64,000 bases of DNA from Halichoerus grypus (lineage: Eukaryota > Chordata > Mammalia > Carnivora > Phocidae). The stretch is from assembly GCF_964656455.1 (NCBI RefSeq), contig NC_135716.1, positions 109,276,389-109,340,388 on the forward strand, in the 5' to 3' direction. The stretch's first letter is position 1. Each line of letters begins with the position of its first letter. A program made the position numbers and the translations under genes. Of this stretch, positions 12,501 through 25,352 are shown one piece after another. The notes under the pieces are model-generated. The model searched no databases. It saw nothing but the letters and a program-made list of their open reading frames with translations, and had not been told where the DNA came from.

Positions 12501-13282
12501 GTAAGTAACAACAAAAAATATACCCATAGCTGCTCCAATTCACCAGTTTGCAAATGCATGGTGACGTGGGGGCGGAAAGCTCTCAAGCACGTGAAACGGT
12601 CATCAGAGTCATTTTGTGTTTGAAATGTTGTGAAAGGTTAATGAGTTGCACACACAAAAAATCTGTAAGCCAACTAATTAAAATTCCCACAGATTTCTAT
12701 ACCCTTATAGGTACTACTCATTTTACATTTTTTTCTTTTGTCTTAAATAAAATCTAAAAAGCAATTTTTACTTTAACAAAAAAAATAGGTTCCGATGGGC
12801 TCTGAATTATAATGAAAAGTTCATCAAAAGAGAGATACAGATGTGCTAACCATATACCACACTCTGGTACAGCATTTAACTGCCCCCAGTCTGGCTAAGC
12901 CAGCCAACACTATATATAGGCTACTCACAGCCCCAGCTAACATTCACTTCTGCGATCACTTCCAGAGAGCACGTGTTTGTTATCATGAACGTTTCAGAGA
13001 AGAATGCAAAACAGGACTCTTCTGCAGTCAGCTGGAGTCTCCTTAACCTTCCATGCTTCCCCAGAAAGTTCAATTTTTCCTAACATCTTTCAATAGAAGA
13101 CTTTTTATAATTTTCTTGTATGAGATCTATCTACTTACTTTCCTTTCATTCGTAAGGTCAAATAAAAGATCTGACCTTAAATTTTGTTAGATCTTAAATG
13201 AAAGATTTTTGGGGAATATTTTAAACAGTTTTATTTCATAAAACTAACTTTTTAAAATCAGTTACATTTTCAGATGCTTTAC
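9591..13282. other. TLCD4 intron between coding exons 1 and 2
   Basis: About 3.7 kb of AT-rich DNA free of recognisable young repeats. I see no gene in it. Confidence 0.55.
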
Positions 13283-13437
13283 CTTGAGTTCCATTCAATC
13301 TTCTTCTCAAAGCTGAGACTATTAAAACCTGGAGAAACTTTTGCTGAAAACCAGAAACTTATAAAGTAGAAAAGAAGCTGAAAGGTGAGAAAGCTGGTAA
13401 AAACAGTGCTGAAGATCAGTTTGGTGTTGGTGTCCAT
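13283..13437 (-). CDS. TLCD4: TLCD4 first coding exon (residues 1-51 plus 2 nt)
   Basis: This exon encodes the N-terminus of TLCD4 (TMEM56), a multi-pass membrane protein of the TRAM/LAG1/CLN8 (TLC) domain family; its biochemical role is not firmly known. Read on the minus strand, the whole exon is 13283-13448. It has acceptor CTTAACAG|GTTGAAG, 11 nt of 5' UTR, the start codon at 13437-13435 in good context (A at -3, G at +4), and donor CTCAAG|GTAAAG. Residues 7-30 form a hydrophobic membrane segment rich in Phe and Leu. They are followed by the motif [20 protein letters not shown] (31-50), which I recognise as TLCD4. The frame leaves 2 nt (AG) that the next exon completes to Arg52. Identity rests on remembered similarity to the human protein and on all four exons joining in frame. 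Confidence 0.93.
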
Positions 13438-13814
13438 ATTTCTTCAACCTGTTAAGAAAAAACAATGGCTTTCAATTGCTTTAAATTCTTCATAAGAAAT
13501 CTAAATTAATTTTTTTATTTTAAGAGTATGTGCTTATATTTTTAGTAATTTATCTTAATTTAGCACAAATATAAGAATACAAAGAAACTAATAGACCTTT
13601 AATTCTTTACCAGCTATTTGTCGTGTATCTTGTATTTGTATTTAAAATAAAAAAGGGAAAACTTATCCTAAATATCTCACTGTTATCAATTTTAGAAGGC
13701 AAATTTAACAGCATGATTTTCAAAATTATCTAAGTCTTTGAGTTTAACATTAAGAGGGCATTTCAAGTACTATAACTGAAGGTATTCTTTTAGTAACATT
13801 TTTAATTAAACTTA

Positions 13815-13890
13815 GGAAAAATCACCTGATTTCTCTATGCCTCAACTTCCTCATCTATAAAATGAGTCCATTAGATAATTTCTAGAAACA
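13815..13890 (+). mobile_element. MIR fragment
   Basis: Contains the MIR core: CTCAACTTCCTCATCTATAA followed by AATGAG. Confidence 0.6.
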
Positions 13891-16387
13891 ATTAGGCCAA
13901 AATCATTATAAAGCTAAGATTATCTACAATATCAAAACAAAAAATAATTACATTATAAAAACTAACTGTACAGTGAGACAAATGACATTTAAAACAAAAT
14001 TAAAATCTTAATAAGAATAATACCATCTTAGAAAAGAACCATACCACTGTTGCTGCTTAAATTAGTATTTAACTTTTAAAAAGTATTCTGCAATCCCACA
14101 CATCCTTGGACCAAAAATCCTCAGTGACTTTGTATCTCTAAAATAAAAGATTTTTATAAAAGAGTTTCAGGTTTTAAGGGTAGAGTTAGCAGAAAGAATA
14201 GTAATATGCATATATACACATTCAGAGTATTTTTTCCTATCACTGAACTGAACTTTATTTGGACCCTAAAAATCTTAGGAACATTCAGACCAAAAGAAAG
14301 CCACTAAAGCATTTGCTCATATCCAGCAAATACAGCATTTCTAGAAATGGCTCCAGCTTTGATAGAGCTGACCCTCAAATGAAAAGGAAATGAATCGATA
14401 CATATTTCCAGCTGCCTAATGTGAAGAAATAAAGTCCCCTACTGAAGCCAATTCACTAGAGAAAAGCCAAGTCATTGACTGCACTAGCAATAACCCCACT
14501 TCATTCCCTTCCAACCAGGACCTTGTAATAAGAATCAGGCTCCCACAGGGCCCCTTCTGACAGAACTCATGTGTCTGTAATGAGTTCTTTCCCCATTCTT
14601 TCTTTCTGGTGTGTGTGCTCAGTAAAAATATTGATATTACAATTCTTCTCCATGAGATTCCATTAACTTTATTGCTCATTTACTTTTTTTTTTAATTCAA
14701 CATGTGTTTTAGGGTATTAAAAATTTAATTTGTGATCTTTTAGCCTAGGTTTAATATTAACCAATACATAAAAGTTTTGTACATAAATTAAACATCATTA
14801 TAATTCACTAAGTGAGATGTAAAAGGGAAAATGGTTTTCTAAGATTAAAGCAAATGGGGAACTGGAGGCCAGGTGGGCAGATAAATGAAGAAAATGAAAC
14901 CAGTAACCAGAAAAGAGTGGAGAGTGTAAACCAAAGGGTTCTGTATGTTCCCTGCTAGTCCTGGAGGGTGGCTGGACATGAGCTACTTACTTACTTTTGT
15001 TAAAATTCAACTATATAATGAGCATTTGTTTCATCAATGTTTGCTAAAGTTATATTATAGAACAGTAGGTATCACACAACATTATCCATTTTATGAACTA
15101 TTAACTAGTACATTAACAAAGAAGCACTCGAACAACTCACCATTAAGAAATTCCTCATTCCTACTGGAAGAACAAACATTATTAAAATGGCTGCACTACC
15201 CAAAGCAATCTACCCATTTAATGCAATCCCTATCAAAATACCACCAGCATTTTTCACTGAGCTAGAACAAACAATCCTAAAATTTCTTTGGAACCACAAA
15301 AGACCCCGAATAGCCAGAGGAATATTGAAAAAGAAAAGTAAAGCTGGAGGCATCAGGATTCTGGACTTCAAGTTATATTACAAAGCTGTCATCATTAAGA
15401 CAGTATGATACTGGCACAAAAACAGACACCTAGATCAATGGAACAGAATAGAGAGCCCAGAAATGGACCCACAACTATGTGGTCAACTAATCTTCAACAA
15501 AGCTGGAAAGAATATCCAATGGAAAAAGGATAGTCTCCTCAACAAATGGTGTTGGGAATACTGGACCACTTTCTTACACTGTAGACAGAAGTAAATTCAA
15601 AATGGAGAAAAGACCTAAACGTGAGACAGGAAACCATCAAAATCCTAGAGGAGAACACAGGCAGCAACCTCTTCAACCTCAGCCACAGCAACTTCTTCCT
15701 AGAAACATCGCCAAAGGCAAGGGAAACAAAAGCAATAATGAACTACTGGGACTTCATCAAGATAAAAAGCTTCTGCACAGTGAAAGAAACAATCAACAAA
15801 AGTAAAAGGCAGCCTAGGAATGGGAGAAGATACTTGCAAATGACATATCAGATAAAGGGCTAGTATCCAAAATCCATAAAGAACTTATCAAACTCAACAC
15901 CCAAAAAACAAATAATCCAGTTAAGAAATGGGCAGAAGACATGAATAGACATTTTTCCAAAGAAGACACAGATGGCTAACAGACACATGAAAAGATGCTC
16001 AACATCACTCGGCATTAGGGAAATACAAATCAAAACCATGATGAGGTATCACCTCATCCCTATCAGAATGACTAACATTAACAACACAGGAAACAACAGA
16101 TGTTGGTGAGTATGCAGAGAAAGGGGAACCCTCTTACACTGTTGGTGGGAATACAGACTGGTGCAGCCACTCTGGAAAATAGTATGGAGGTTCCTCAAAA
16201 AGTTAAAAACAGAATTACCCTACGACCCAGCAATTACACTACTGAGTTTTTACCCAAACAATACAACGGATACTGATTCAAAGGGGCACATGCTCCGATG
16301 TTTACAGCAGCACTATCAACAATAGCCAAATTATGGAAGAGTCCAAATGTCCATCGACTGATGAATGGTTAAAGAAGAGGTGGTACA

Positions 16388-16411
16388 GACACACACACAC
16401 ACACACACACA
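16388..16411. repeat. (AC)12 microsatellite inside L1
   Basis: Pure AC dinucleotide array in the L1 3' region, just before AATGGAATACCACTCAG. Confidence 0.95.
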
Positions 16412-16620
16412 ATGGAATACCACTCAGGCATCAAAAGAATGAAATCTTGCCATTTGCAACGACCTGGATGGAGCTAGAGTGTATTACGCTAAGCAAAATA
16501 AGTCAGTTGGAGAAAGACAAATACCATACGATTTCACTAACACATGGAATTTAGGAAACAAAACAGATGAACACGTGGGAAGGCGGAAAAAAGAGAGAGG
16601 GAAGCAAACCATAAGAAACT

Positions 16621-16823
16621 TTTTTTTTTTAAGATTTTATTTAACTGAGAGAGAGGGAGAAGGAGAGAGAAACAGAGAGAGCACGTGCGCGTGCACAAGC
16701 AGGGGGGGAGGGGCGAAGGGAGAGGGAGATGCCGAGCTCAATGTGGAGTTCAATCCCAGGACCCTGAGATGATGACCTGAGCCCAAGGCAGATGCTTAAC
16801 CAACTGAGCCACCCAGGCACCCC
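16621..16823 (-). mobile_element. SINE nested in the L1
   Basis: Minus-strand SINE: T-run and AAGATTTTATTT first, then GAGCCACCCAGGCACCCC at the head end. Duplication ACCATAAGAAACT (16608-16620) and ACCATAAGAGACT (16824-16836). It lies inside L1 sequence and so is younger than the L1. Confidence 0.95.
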
Positions 16824-17057
16824 ACCATAAGAGACTCAATGACAGAGAAAAAACCCTGGGTTGATGGAGGGATGGGGGTAGGAAACGACTAAATGGGTGA
16901 TGGGTATTAAGGAGGGAACTTGTGATGAGCACTGGCTGTTACAGGTAAGGGATGAAACACTAAATTCTACTCCTGAAACCAATATTACACTATATGTTAA
17001 CTAACTAGAATTTAAATAACAATTTGGAAGAAAAAAAGAAGAAATTCCTCATTCCTA

Positions 17058-18429
17058 AAAAAGCCAGTTTTTGTTAAGTCTTTGTTATACTGGTTATTTT
17101 ATATTTTTAATAGATATACTTTCACTTAACTGGGGTCTTTAGGGTACATGTTTGAGTCTCCCTTTGCAAAAATGTTTCATTTAAAACTAAAGAGCTCCAT
17201 ATAGTCGAGTTGTGGCTTCTATTAAAGGCTCAACAGACAGAAGCTATAATTAAATTGTTCTACTCCCAGCTTTGCTTCTTATTAAGCAGCTGCTTGCTTC
17301 ATCAGTCATGCCAAATCAAGGACAAATCCAGTGATTTTTTTTTATATGTATTTCCCCAGAAAACCAAGGCTTCTGGTAGAAAGCAAATGCTCCTCTTCAC
17401 TGAATCAGGCAAGAAAAGGGGAAAATGGATAAAAACCAAACAATGCTCATTACTGACATAGATTGAGAACCTTGGTGAGTTAGGTGACTATTAAGTAGAA
17501 GAATACACCGTAAAGATAGAAAAGTATCATGGTTTGGTTCATGCACCTCTACATGTGGCTGGGATACTACCCTAGGAAGGAACAGCCAGAACAGAAGTGG
17601 GAAATATTTCTGTGGCAATTTACAAGGGGAGTGTCTAGACATGAACTTTACAATGTAATTAGCCCATCTTGATTCACACCAAAGAAACTCTTCCAGTGGC
17701 CTCCTGAATACAAATGATATTTGAATGTTTTCTCCCAAGACAGTTTCCATAAACTTTAATTCAAGCAGGTTTCTTAGAAGAAAAACATGAAAAGGTTTGA
17801 AGTACACCTCTCCACCATTAACTTATAATAACCCTTCTCCGGCAGGACTCCCAGAGGCAGGGCCACTGGAAACAGCACAGCCAGGATGACTCAGCCCTCA
17901 CTTCAGCCAACAGTTCATCCGACATCTGTCACATGTCCACCAGACAGGCCCTGGGCCAGAACTCAGAATACAAAATGGGGAACATGCTTATAGGCCAGGA
18001 GGGAAGCAAAGAAACCGATCACCACCACACAGAGTGCCAAGCTCAGGGTGCTAAGGGGGTATTCCCTGTTTTCAGTGAAATAAACACCCAGCAGAGAGGA
18101 CACATAAACAAGTGAGGAGATACCAGAAGGTATTCACTGTAAACCAACAGGACATCTTCTCTTCTATTAAAATCCGAAAACCCTTTAATGCTGAAGTGTA
18201 AGACTCAGTTCCACCAGCTGAGTCTCGAACTACTGACTTGGGAACACAAAGATTATTCTCATTGCCCATGTTCATTATTTCCTTGTAATACAAGGGCTTC
18301 TCTAGGGAGTATATCAGAATTACCAATGCCACCTCAAAACACATACACAACTTCACTCTTTTCCATTCTGACACAACATGAACCACTGCAGAGTGGTTAG
18401 CAGTAAAAACATTAACATGAAGAGGAAAT
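17058..18429. other. TLCD4 intron 1 segment, unassigned
   Basis: Open frames of up to 136 codons occur (17397-17807, minus), but none is recognisable or shows splice-site support. Confidence 0.5.
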
Positions 18430-19030
18430 GGTCTCGTGGGGTTGTCTTTAAGGGCAGAAAGGAAGGGGAAGCTGGGAGGAACAACTCCTTTTGATTAGCA
18501 TTCCTTTTCCCATCTTTCGTGAGCTCCCTTTCCTGTTTCCCACACTGATTCCAACACTCACTGGTCTCAAATCTCCGGTTCTCTCTCTCTTATAAGATAT
18601 GGTTTCTTCCTATTTCACAAAAAAATGGAGGCTGTCAAGCATGAACTCCCTCAGTGTCGCAATGTCTACGACCTCCCCTGCCCCAACACAGAACCTCTTC
18701 TTTGCACACTATAGGGTCTGCCTAGGTGTATGCCCCACACCTTCAACATGGCTTAAGTGGTCTGTAACCAAACGTCCCCCAGCATACCAGCCCTGGATGG
18801 TCACCTTCCCTCCCAATGGCTCCATGTGGGCATCCTGGAGGCCCCATAGGCTCTACATGACCCGAGCCAAACTTAATTCGAAACCAGTCCTTTCCCCAGG
18901 GTTCTATATATCAGAGAATGGTAGTATCATCCACCACACTTCCCCCATCTTCCAGTCTAGAATAGTTCAGTCACTCTGGTCCCTTTCCTATCCCTTATTC
19001 CCACAATTAATTGACTGCCAAATCCTGGCA
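18430..19030 (+). mobile_element. Degraded L2-like tract
   Basis: CT-rich sequence resembling the L2 ORF2 sense strand, for example ATGGAGGCTGTCAAGCATGA and CCCCAACACAGAACCTCTTC. Heavily diverged; assignment from memory. Confidence 0.4.
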
Positions 19031-19308
19031 GACTGAAGAATAGCAAATGAAGGATAACTTGATTCCAGGAAAGTTCTGAAAGTTCCTCATGACAGCCTTA
19101 TGAGTAATATAAACAAATGTGGCTGGAAAACAAAATTAGGTAAATCCAGAGCTAGTTGAAAAACTAGAAGCAGCAATGCAGATCAACGATCTGAAACAGA
19201 CTTGAGAAATATCTCCTGCTATCCCATAAGGTTCTCTTTTTTGGGTCTGTATTAGTAACATTTTTTAATAAATATTTACATGGTACTCAATCTGCATATA
19301 ATGCAGAG

Positions 19309-19398
19309 CTGGGAAAGATAGCTAATATAATGGGTTAACTGGGAAAGATAGCTAATATAATGGGTTAACTGGGAAAGATAGCTAATATAATGGGCTAA
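19309..19398. repeat. 30-bp tandem repeat, three copies
   Basis: Unit CTGGGAAAGATAGCTAATAT plus AATGGGTTAA repeated at 19309, 19339 and 19369. Copies 1 and 2 are identical and copy 3 differs by one base (GGGCTAA). Confidence 0.97.
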
Positions 19399-19531
19399 CA
19401 GAATCAGGATTCTAAATTATCTTCATAAGCTGAAATAGTGAGTCCAAATCAGAAAGAAAAAGTATAATAGGAATAAATGTTTTAAAGGCAATACCTAAGT
19501 ACCTAAGTATAGGATTTAGTATAATAGCTAC

Positions 19532-19534
<3 letters not shown>

Positions 19535-19566
<32 letters not shown>
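19535..19566. repeat. (CA)16 microsatellite
   Basis: Pure CA dinucleotide array in TLCD4 intron 1. Confidence 0.97.
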
Positions 19567-19568
<2 letters not shown>

Positions 19569-20174
19569 GAAGCTTTGGCATTTTAAGTTACACAAACCAA
19601 TGAGAGATACTGTAATGAAGATACAAATAACAACAAAAAACCCCACCAAACTTCAGGCTCATTTATAGTCAGCGTAAACGTGTACCTTTGGATCAAGATA
19701 CTTATCAGTCCCACTTTACTCTGAATTAATCACATGCCATGGGAACAAGATTACTTAGGACTCAAGAGCATTCTTCAAACATCTTCACTGTCATGTGGAA
19801 AAGTGGAAGAGGGAACTTATTCTGCATTACTCAAAATGGCACAAATGGGCAAAAATTACAGGGAGGGAAGAGTTCAGCTTAATTTAAGGAAGAACCTTCT
19901 AACAATTTAGAAGTGCCCAAGTATCCATCACAGCAGTGGTAAAAGGACATCAAGGGGGTGGACCCGAGTCTTTGAGACCCCCTCAAAGAAAGATTCTGGG
20001 ATTCTAGGACTGAACTGAACTTTGGTATCTAAGAAGACAATTTTGCATAAAACACTATATAAGCTTCTCAACAGTCTATCATTTAGGTTTTTAAAAAAAT
20101 CAAAATTACATATGTAGGAAAATATTAAGTACATATAACTCGGTGGGGCATACACAGACTTAGTCGCAGTCTTG

Positions 20175-20350
20175 AGATTGAACCTTATTCCACCGCTTGC
20201 TGTGTGACCTGGGACAGATAACTAAATTTGCCTTACCTAACCTCAGTTCCCTGTAAAACGGAGGTAACAGTACTAACTTGGCATGGCTGTCATGGGGCAT
20301 AAACCAAATGCTTGTTGGACACTTAGAACAGTACTTGGCATTTGGTGCAC
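20175..20350 (+). mobile_element. MIR element
   Basis: Near full-length MIR order: CTTGCTGTGTGACCTGGGAC, then CCTCAGTTCCCTGTAAAACG, then TTAGAACAGTACTTGGCAT. Confidence 0.85.
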
Positions 20351-20479
20351 ATTCAGTTAAGTTTCTGCTTCTACCATCATCCGTCCCCAGCAGCAAGAGG
20401 GCATGCAATTTCTGGGTCTGTCACCACTCCAGCCAAGGGCAACAAGACCATTGTCTAGCCACTAAGGCCCCTAACTCAT

Positions 20480-22970
20480 CCCTGTTTACATTAGTCAACA
20501 CTCACACATGCAGGCAGACCCCAGTGCAGAAACCTATCCTCTACCAGGTGACTATTCCTGTCATGCTTCTAAGTTCCTTCCCAGCAGCCACCTGATCCGG
20601 CCCCTCACTTTGTTCCCCCCTCAAACCCTTCCACTAGGCCCCCTGAAGCTGTTACTCTATGCCCAGGAAACAGATCACTACCCTTTGCCTCTCCTCTGTG
20701 TGCTCTTAAGACCACCCCCCTCCCCTGCAGCCCTCTCAGGTCATGGCTGCCTGGTCTCCCACACTTTGGAGTCAGGAGGTGGCCCTATGTCCTCTTTGCT
20801 CCTCACAGTCTCCTTCAGGCACTACTCCTCTCATCCCCTGCCCCTCGTAAACACCCACCCTGCTATTTAGTTGTACCACCTCTCCCTCTCCTCACTGGTA
20901 TTATATTCCAACCTCCTGGACATTTCCTCCCAGTCAGAGACTTTGGTCCTGGTTTGCCGATGTCCCCAAGCCCTGATATCATCCCGAGTGACTTCTTATT
21001 CTGTCCAAGGCACAGGTTTCCTTAACAACTCAGTCCTCCTTTCTTCATGGGAAATGGCACCTCTTCCATGCCACCTCAACCACTCATGGACCTTTACTGT
21101 CCCTTACTCACTGTTTTTCTGCCTCCACAATAACACCTCAAGTATTCTTCTGTTGACCTTTCCTTCAAGTGTGCTCAGTATTACATTTCGAGTCCACTGA
21201 ATTCTTGGCTCAGTCCCAACCCACTAGCCCTTTCCTGTGTTTTACTTCCCTGTTTAATCAGCTTAGATCCTAGAGCCCATCATTTCAGTAATACTCTTAC
21301 TAACACCCTACATTCCTTTTCCACTGCCAAGAGCTGGCAAAACTCCAACCCCAGAACTGCTCAACTATTTACTCAGCGATGAGCCCTAAACAATCAGAGC
21401 ACTGTTGGGAAGTGTCACACACCAGAAGGGATTGGGGCTGGTGAGTGAGAAATGGCAGAGGGATCAGAGGGCCCTCAACACTGTGGGGCACTCCCACCAC
21501 ACTGCCCCAGCTGACCAATCCTCTCACACGCCACCATTCATTTTCCAAGTCATCCCTACTTTTCAAACCTCTAACCAGCCACCCCATTCTCAACAGATAA
21601 CGCCCACCCGACCTCACAAAAGAATAGAAGCCGACATAGGAAAACACGATCACACTATCAACCGCACAAACTACCTGCATCTTCACCCATCTGTCCTTCC
21701 ACCTCAGGTCAACCTCTCCAACCCGTGCACTTTGGATCCATCCTTTCTGGCTGCCTTGGGAATCTTCTGCTCCCCATGATCCTTTATTCTCTGCAACTAG
21801 ATCTTTCTATTGGCTTTTAAACAGGCTCAAGTTCTCAGTAGAAACAAAAATCAACAAATCCACCACCTCTTCTTTAATCCGACAGTTTTCTCGCTTGCCC
21901 TCTCTCCCCCTCCCCCCACTCCCTTAAAGGACAAAGTTCTAGAAAGGTGTACCCATACTATCATCATTTCTCATCTCTCTAGATCTTTAGCCCACTCCAT
22001 TCTTGTCCCCACCTTCATCACTCCCCTGAAATAGCTATCCCTAATGTCAACAATGACTCCTACATTTGGCCTGCATGTTACCTGAACTCTCAGAAACATC
22101 AGACACTACTGACCCTTTCTCCTTGTAATATTTCCTTTCCTGTGCTTCCCTAACACCTTACTTCATCCTCAGTCCAGCCACTAAGTAACAGAATTCCCTA
22201 AGGTCCAATCCCAGACCCTCTTCTCTCTACTTGTTTCCTGTGTGATTTCATCTATACCTGTGACATCAGTATCGCTTACATGCAGAAGAATCTCAAGTTT
22301 AACCTCTCCATCCCAGATGTCTCCTCCAAGCTCCTGATGTGTATAGCCAACTGCCTACTTGTCAGTACCACACAGCATTTCAAAGGCATCTCAAACCAAG
22401 CTCATGACCTGACCCCTAAACTTGGTCCTCTTCTAGGTTCTTCATCTCATGGTAGCACTATACCTCCAGATTGGACAGCCTGAACCCAGGAGCCCTCCTT
22501 TCATAACTTGCTTTCTGTACATCCCTACTATGCCCCATAATCCAATCCACCAAGTCCTATGGTAGAAGTCCCACTTCTTAAATAGCTTTCAAAAACATCC
22601 ATTTTTTTCTAGCTTATGACCATCACTTTTCTGGACTGTCTGCAAACCAGAAGACTATCTCCAAACAAACTGGAGGACTCCAGGGGAATCTTCATTAAAA
22701 GCTGCCTCTGATCATGTCACCTCCTCACCTACCCCCAACTTAAAACCATCAATGGTTTCCAAGTGCTCTTAACGAGGACTCTACTTTTTCCAGCCTCAAC
22801 TGTCAGTTACAGCTGCAATTTAAATGAATGTTTCCTTCCCCCAGTGAAATGTGAGCCCCATGAAGGCGGGAAACATGGACATTTTTCCCCTCACCACTGC
22901 ATCCCCATACCTAACACTGGCCTGCCACATAGCATGTGCTCAATACATGTTTATTAAATAAAATAATAAC
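20480..22970 (+). mobile_element. Diverged L2 LINE, ORF2 to 3' end
   Basis: A long CT-rich tract whose order follows the L2 sense strand. Near 22200-22440 the translation resembles the CR1/L2 reverse-transcriptase region around the conserved YADD box, which is itself degraded. At 22700-22970 comes the typical L2 3' end (CTGATCATGTCACCTCCTCA, later CATAGCATGTGCTCAATACA). The part before about 21.8 kb is less certain. Open frames of 70-124 codons here are remnants of this element or chance. Confidence 0.6.
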
Positions 22971-23192
22971 AGGCATTCATATTCTTACATGGGCTTTCCA
23001 TTCTGCTAGTATCTCGTCAGCAAGAGGTCCCTCATTTTGCAGTATAGTCAGAATACTGGAAAAAAGAATATTCTAAATTGACAACCCTTGTATTATAGCA
23101 GGAAAACATATTTACTTCAAAAGGATCCTCACCTCAAATGTCTAAGAGCAAGGAATACTGACCAATATTATAAAGTGAACTAATACTGAATA

Positions 23193-23557
23193 TGTGTTTT
23201 TGTCCATTTGTATTGCTCTAACAAAATACCACAGACTGGGTGGCTTATAAACATCAGAAATTTATTGTTGCCCACAGTTCTGGAAGCTGAAAATCTGAGA
23301 TCAGGGTACCAGCATGGTTTGGTGAGGGCCTTCTTCCAGGTCATAGACTTCACATGGCAGAAGGGGCAAGACAGCTCAGTGGGGTCTCTTACAAGAGCTC
23401 TAATCCCACTCATGAGGGCTCTACCCTCATGACCTAATCACTTCCCAAAGGCCCTACCTGCTGCTACCACCACCTCTGGGGATTAGGATTTCAACATATG
23501 AATTTGCAGGGTGGGGTGGGGGGGGGGCGGCGGGACACAAACATTTAGATCATAACA
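23193..23557 (-). mobile_element. MaLR solo LTR (MST/MLT1 type)
   Basis: Read on the minus strand it starts TGTTATGATCTAAATGTTTG and contains CATATGTTGAAATCCTAATC. It ends near CAATACAAATGGACAAAAAC, the layout of ERVL-MaLR LTRs. Non-coding. A G-rich run (about 23511-23534) sits near its 5' end. Confidence 0.88.
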
Positions 23558-23885
23558 GTAGCATATACGGTTTCTCCATCCCAAACTCCTTATAACAAAT
23601 AGTATGTGTTCAAAGGTTTCATAATAATTACAATTTGCACTGTATTTTCATACTCTTATCAACTACAGGAATACTTATTTATTGATTTAGCTACATCAGT
23701 AGGCCTAACATGTTCCAAGTGTTTTAAAAGTCTCTATTTGCAAACTGAAAGCTATTTATAAATGAACACATGACTGCAGAAGATATCTACCAAACCAAAC
23801 AAACAAAAACCCTATCAAAAAAGTCATACCTGCACCTCACCCAATCATTCGAGGTTTTGAGGTTTTTTGTTTTTGTTGTTTTTGT

Positions 23886-24071
23886 TTTTTAAGATTTTAC
23901 TTATTTGAGAGAGAGCCAGAAAGAGAGGGGGTGGGGGGAGGATCAGAGGCAAAGGGAAAAGCAGGCTCTCCCCTGAGCAGGGAGCCTGATATGGGACTCG
24001 ATCCCAGGACCCCAGGATCATGACCTGAGCCAAAGGCAGACGCTTAACCGACTGAGCCACCCAGACACCCC
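23886..24071 (-). mobile_element. Carnivore tRNA-SINE
   Basis: T-run, AAGATTTTACTTATTTGAGA, AG-rich block, then CTGAGCCACCCAGACACCCC at the head end. Flanking duplication not clear because both sides are T/G-rich. Confidence 0.92.
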
Positions 24072-25286
24072 CATTCTGGTTTTGTTTGCATTTTCATATG
24101 GGTGGTACACTGCAATTATCTGCCTAAATGCTCGTGAAACATCAATAATTAACCAGAGACAATAAAACCCCCCTCAGTAAAGGATAACTATCTCAATACC
24201 CACTCTTATCTTTTTATTCATGTGAAAACCATTAAACATCTAATCAAATATGTACAGAGCTCTCAACTAACTACCATTATAGTTTTGGGGTTTTATTGTC
24301 ATTACTATTATTTTAATTCTGTATTGAGAGCTATATGAAAAAAGTTAGGAAAATTATGCGCAGAAAACATTCCACCTCTTTTCCTTTTCTGAGCATCAAG
24401 TCCAAGAACCATTAGCACTAATGTGAAAGTCTACGGGAAGCCAGCTACATAAAAGTCAACTTAACTTCCATAAATCCTCCAATATTCATGGTACTGCTTT
24501 TTAAACAGAAGCAATGGGAAAAAAATGGGAGACTAAACCAGGCAAGGCTAAGGAACCCTATATTAATATGATTAAATCACACTCCCTTTCTCACAGATAT
24601 GATGTTACTTAAGGTTTAAAAAGGAACTGCTCGTGATGATAGCAAAGACTTCTTGTTCCTCCCTGTCACTAAGGGAATCCTTTGTATTTTTCCCATTCCT
24701 TCACTCCTTTTTCTTCCAAGAGCATACAACAGAATTCAAGTTAAAGAGACACTGTTTGATTCTGTCTGTTACACACCCTGGCAATGCAATGGACACCTCC
24801 CTGAAACAATTCTTTTGGATTACAAATCGTTTTAATGATAATAAAAAATAAAATATTTAAGGTTACATATTCATACATTTCTAACTGGCCTTTATTTTCC
24901 CCACCATCCTATGTAATAATTACAATCATGGCATGTATGAACAGGAGGGAGGCTGAAATTCTGTTCCCCAAACTGGTGCTGTTTGAGGAACCCACTCAGT
25001 GACTGTGGGGTGCCCCCATCTTGCCACAACTCAGAGAACTGTTGTAACAGCTAATTCATATTGCTATGGATCTCTTTAGTCCAAGATTTCCCTTTTATCT
25101 GTCTCCTTACATCCTATGCTAAAAGCCTTCTAGATCTTTCTCTGGTGCCTCTCATCCAGTGTTTTTCAAATGTTCATATCCCAGAGCTTCTCCCTCCCCC
25201 TCTCACATGTACACAATACTTTCTCCATATATATTCTTATTCCAACCAGTCAAGAAGATTCTGTAGTCTTCCCTTTTACAGTTTGG

Positions 25287-25288
<2 letters not shown>

Positions 25289-25350
<62 letters not shown>
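25289..25350. repeat. (TG)n microsatellite followed by G-runs
   Basis: About 60 bp of TG repeat with one TA interruption near the end, immediately followed by GGGGGGGAGCGGGGGAGGG (25353-25371). A second short TG run with a G-run lies at 25424-25448. Confidence 0.97.

Positions 25351-25352
<2 letters not shown>

Larger units (their letters stand above)
15164..17038 (+). mobile_element. 5'-truncated carnivore L1 (ORF2 C-terminus, 3' UTR)
   Basis: About 1.9 kb L1 flanked by a perfect 19-bp duplication, AAGAAATTCCTCATTCCTA, at 15145-15163 and 17039-17057. It begins inside ORF2; pieces of the C-terminal reverse-transcriptase polyprotein can be read at 15187-15408 and 15602-15863 in shifting frames, so the copy is dead. 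The 3' UTR carries a CA array (16388-16411) and is interrupted by a SINE at 16621-16823. It ends with the usual TATATGTTAACTAACTAGAA motif and a short A/G tail. Confidence 0.96.

Noticed and set aside
15187..15863. Protein-like frames resembling a reverse transcriptase C-terminus
   Set aside because: They belong to the truncated L1, are frame-shifted and cannot be a host gene.
17397..17807. 136-codon minus-strand frame
   Set aside because: No recognisable domain, ordinary AT-rich intron composition and no plausible exon boundaries.
20278..22483. Series of 67-124 codon plus-strand frames
   Set aside because: They lie in diverged L2-like sequence, change frame repeatedly and have no splice or start support.
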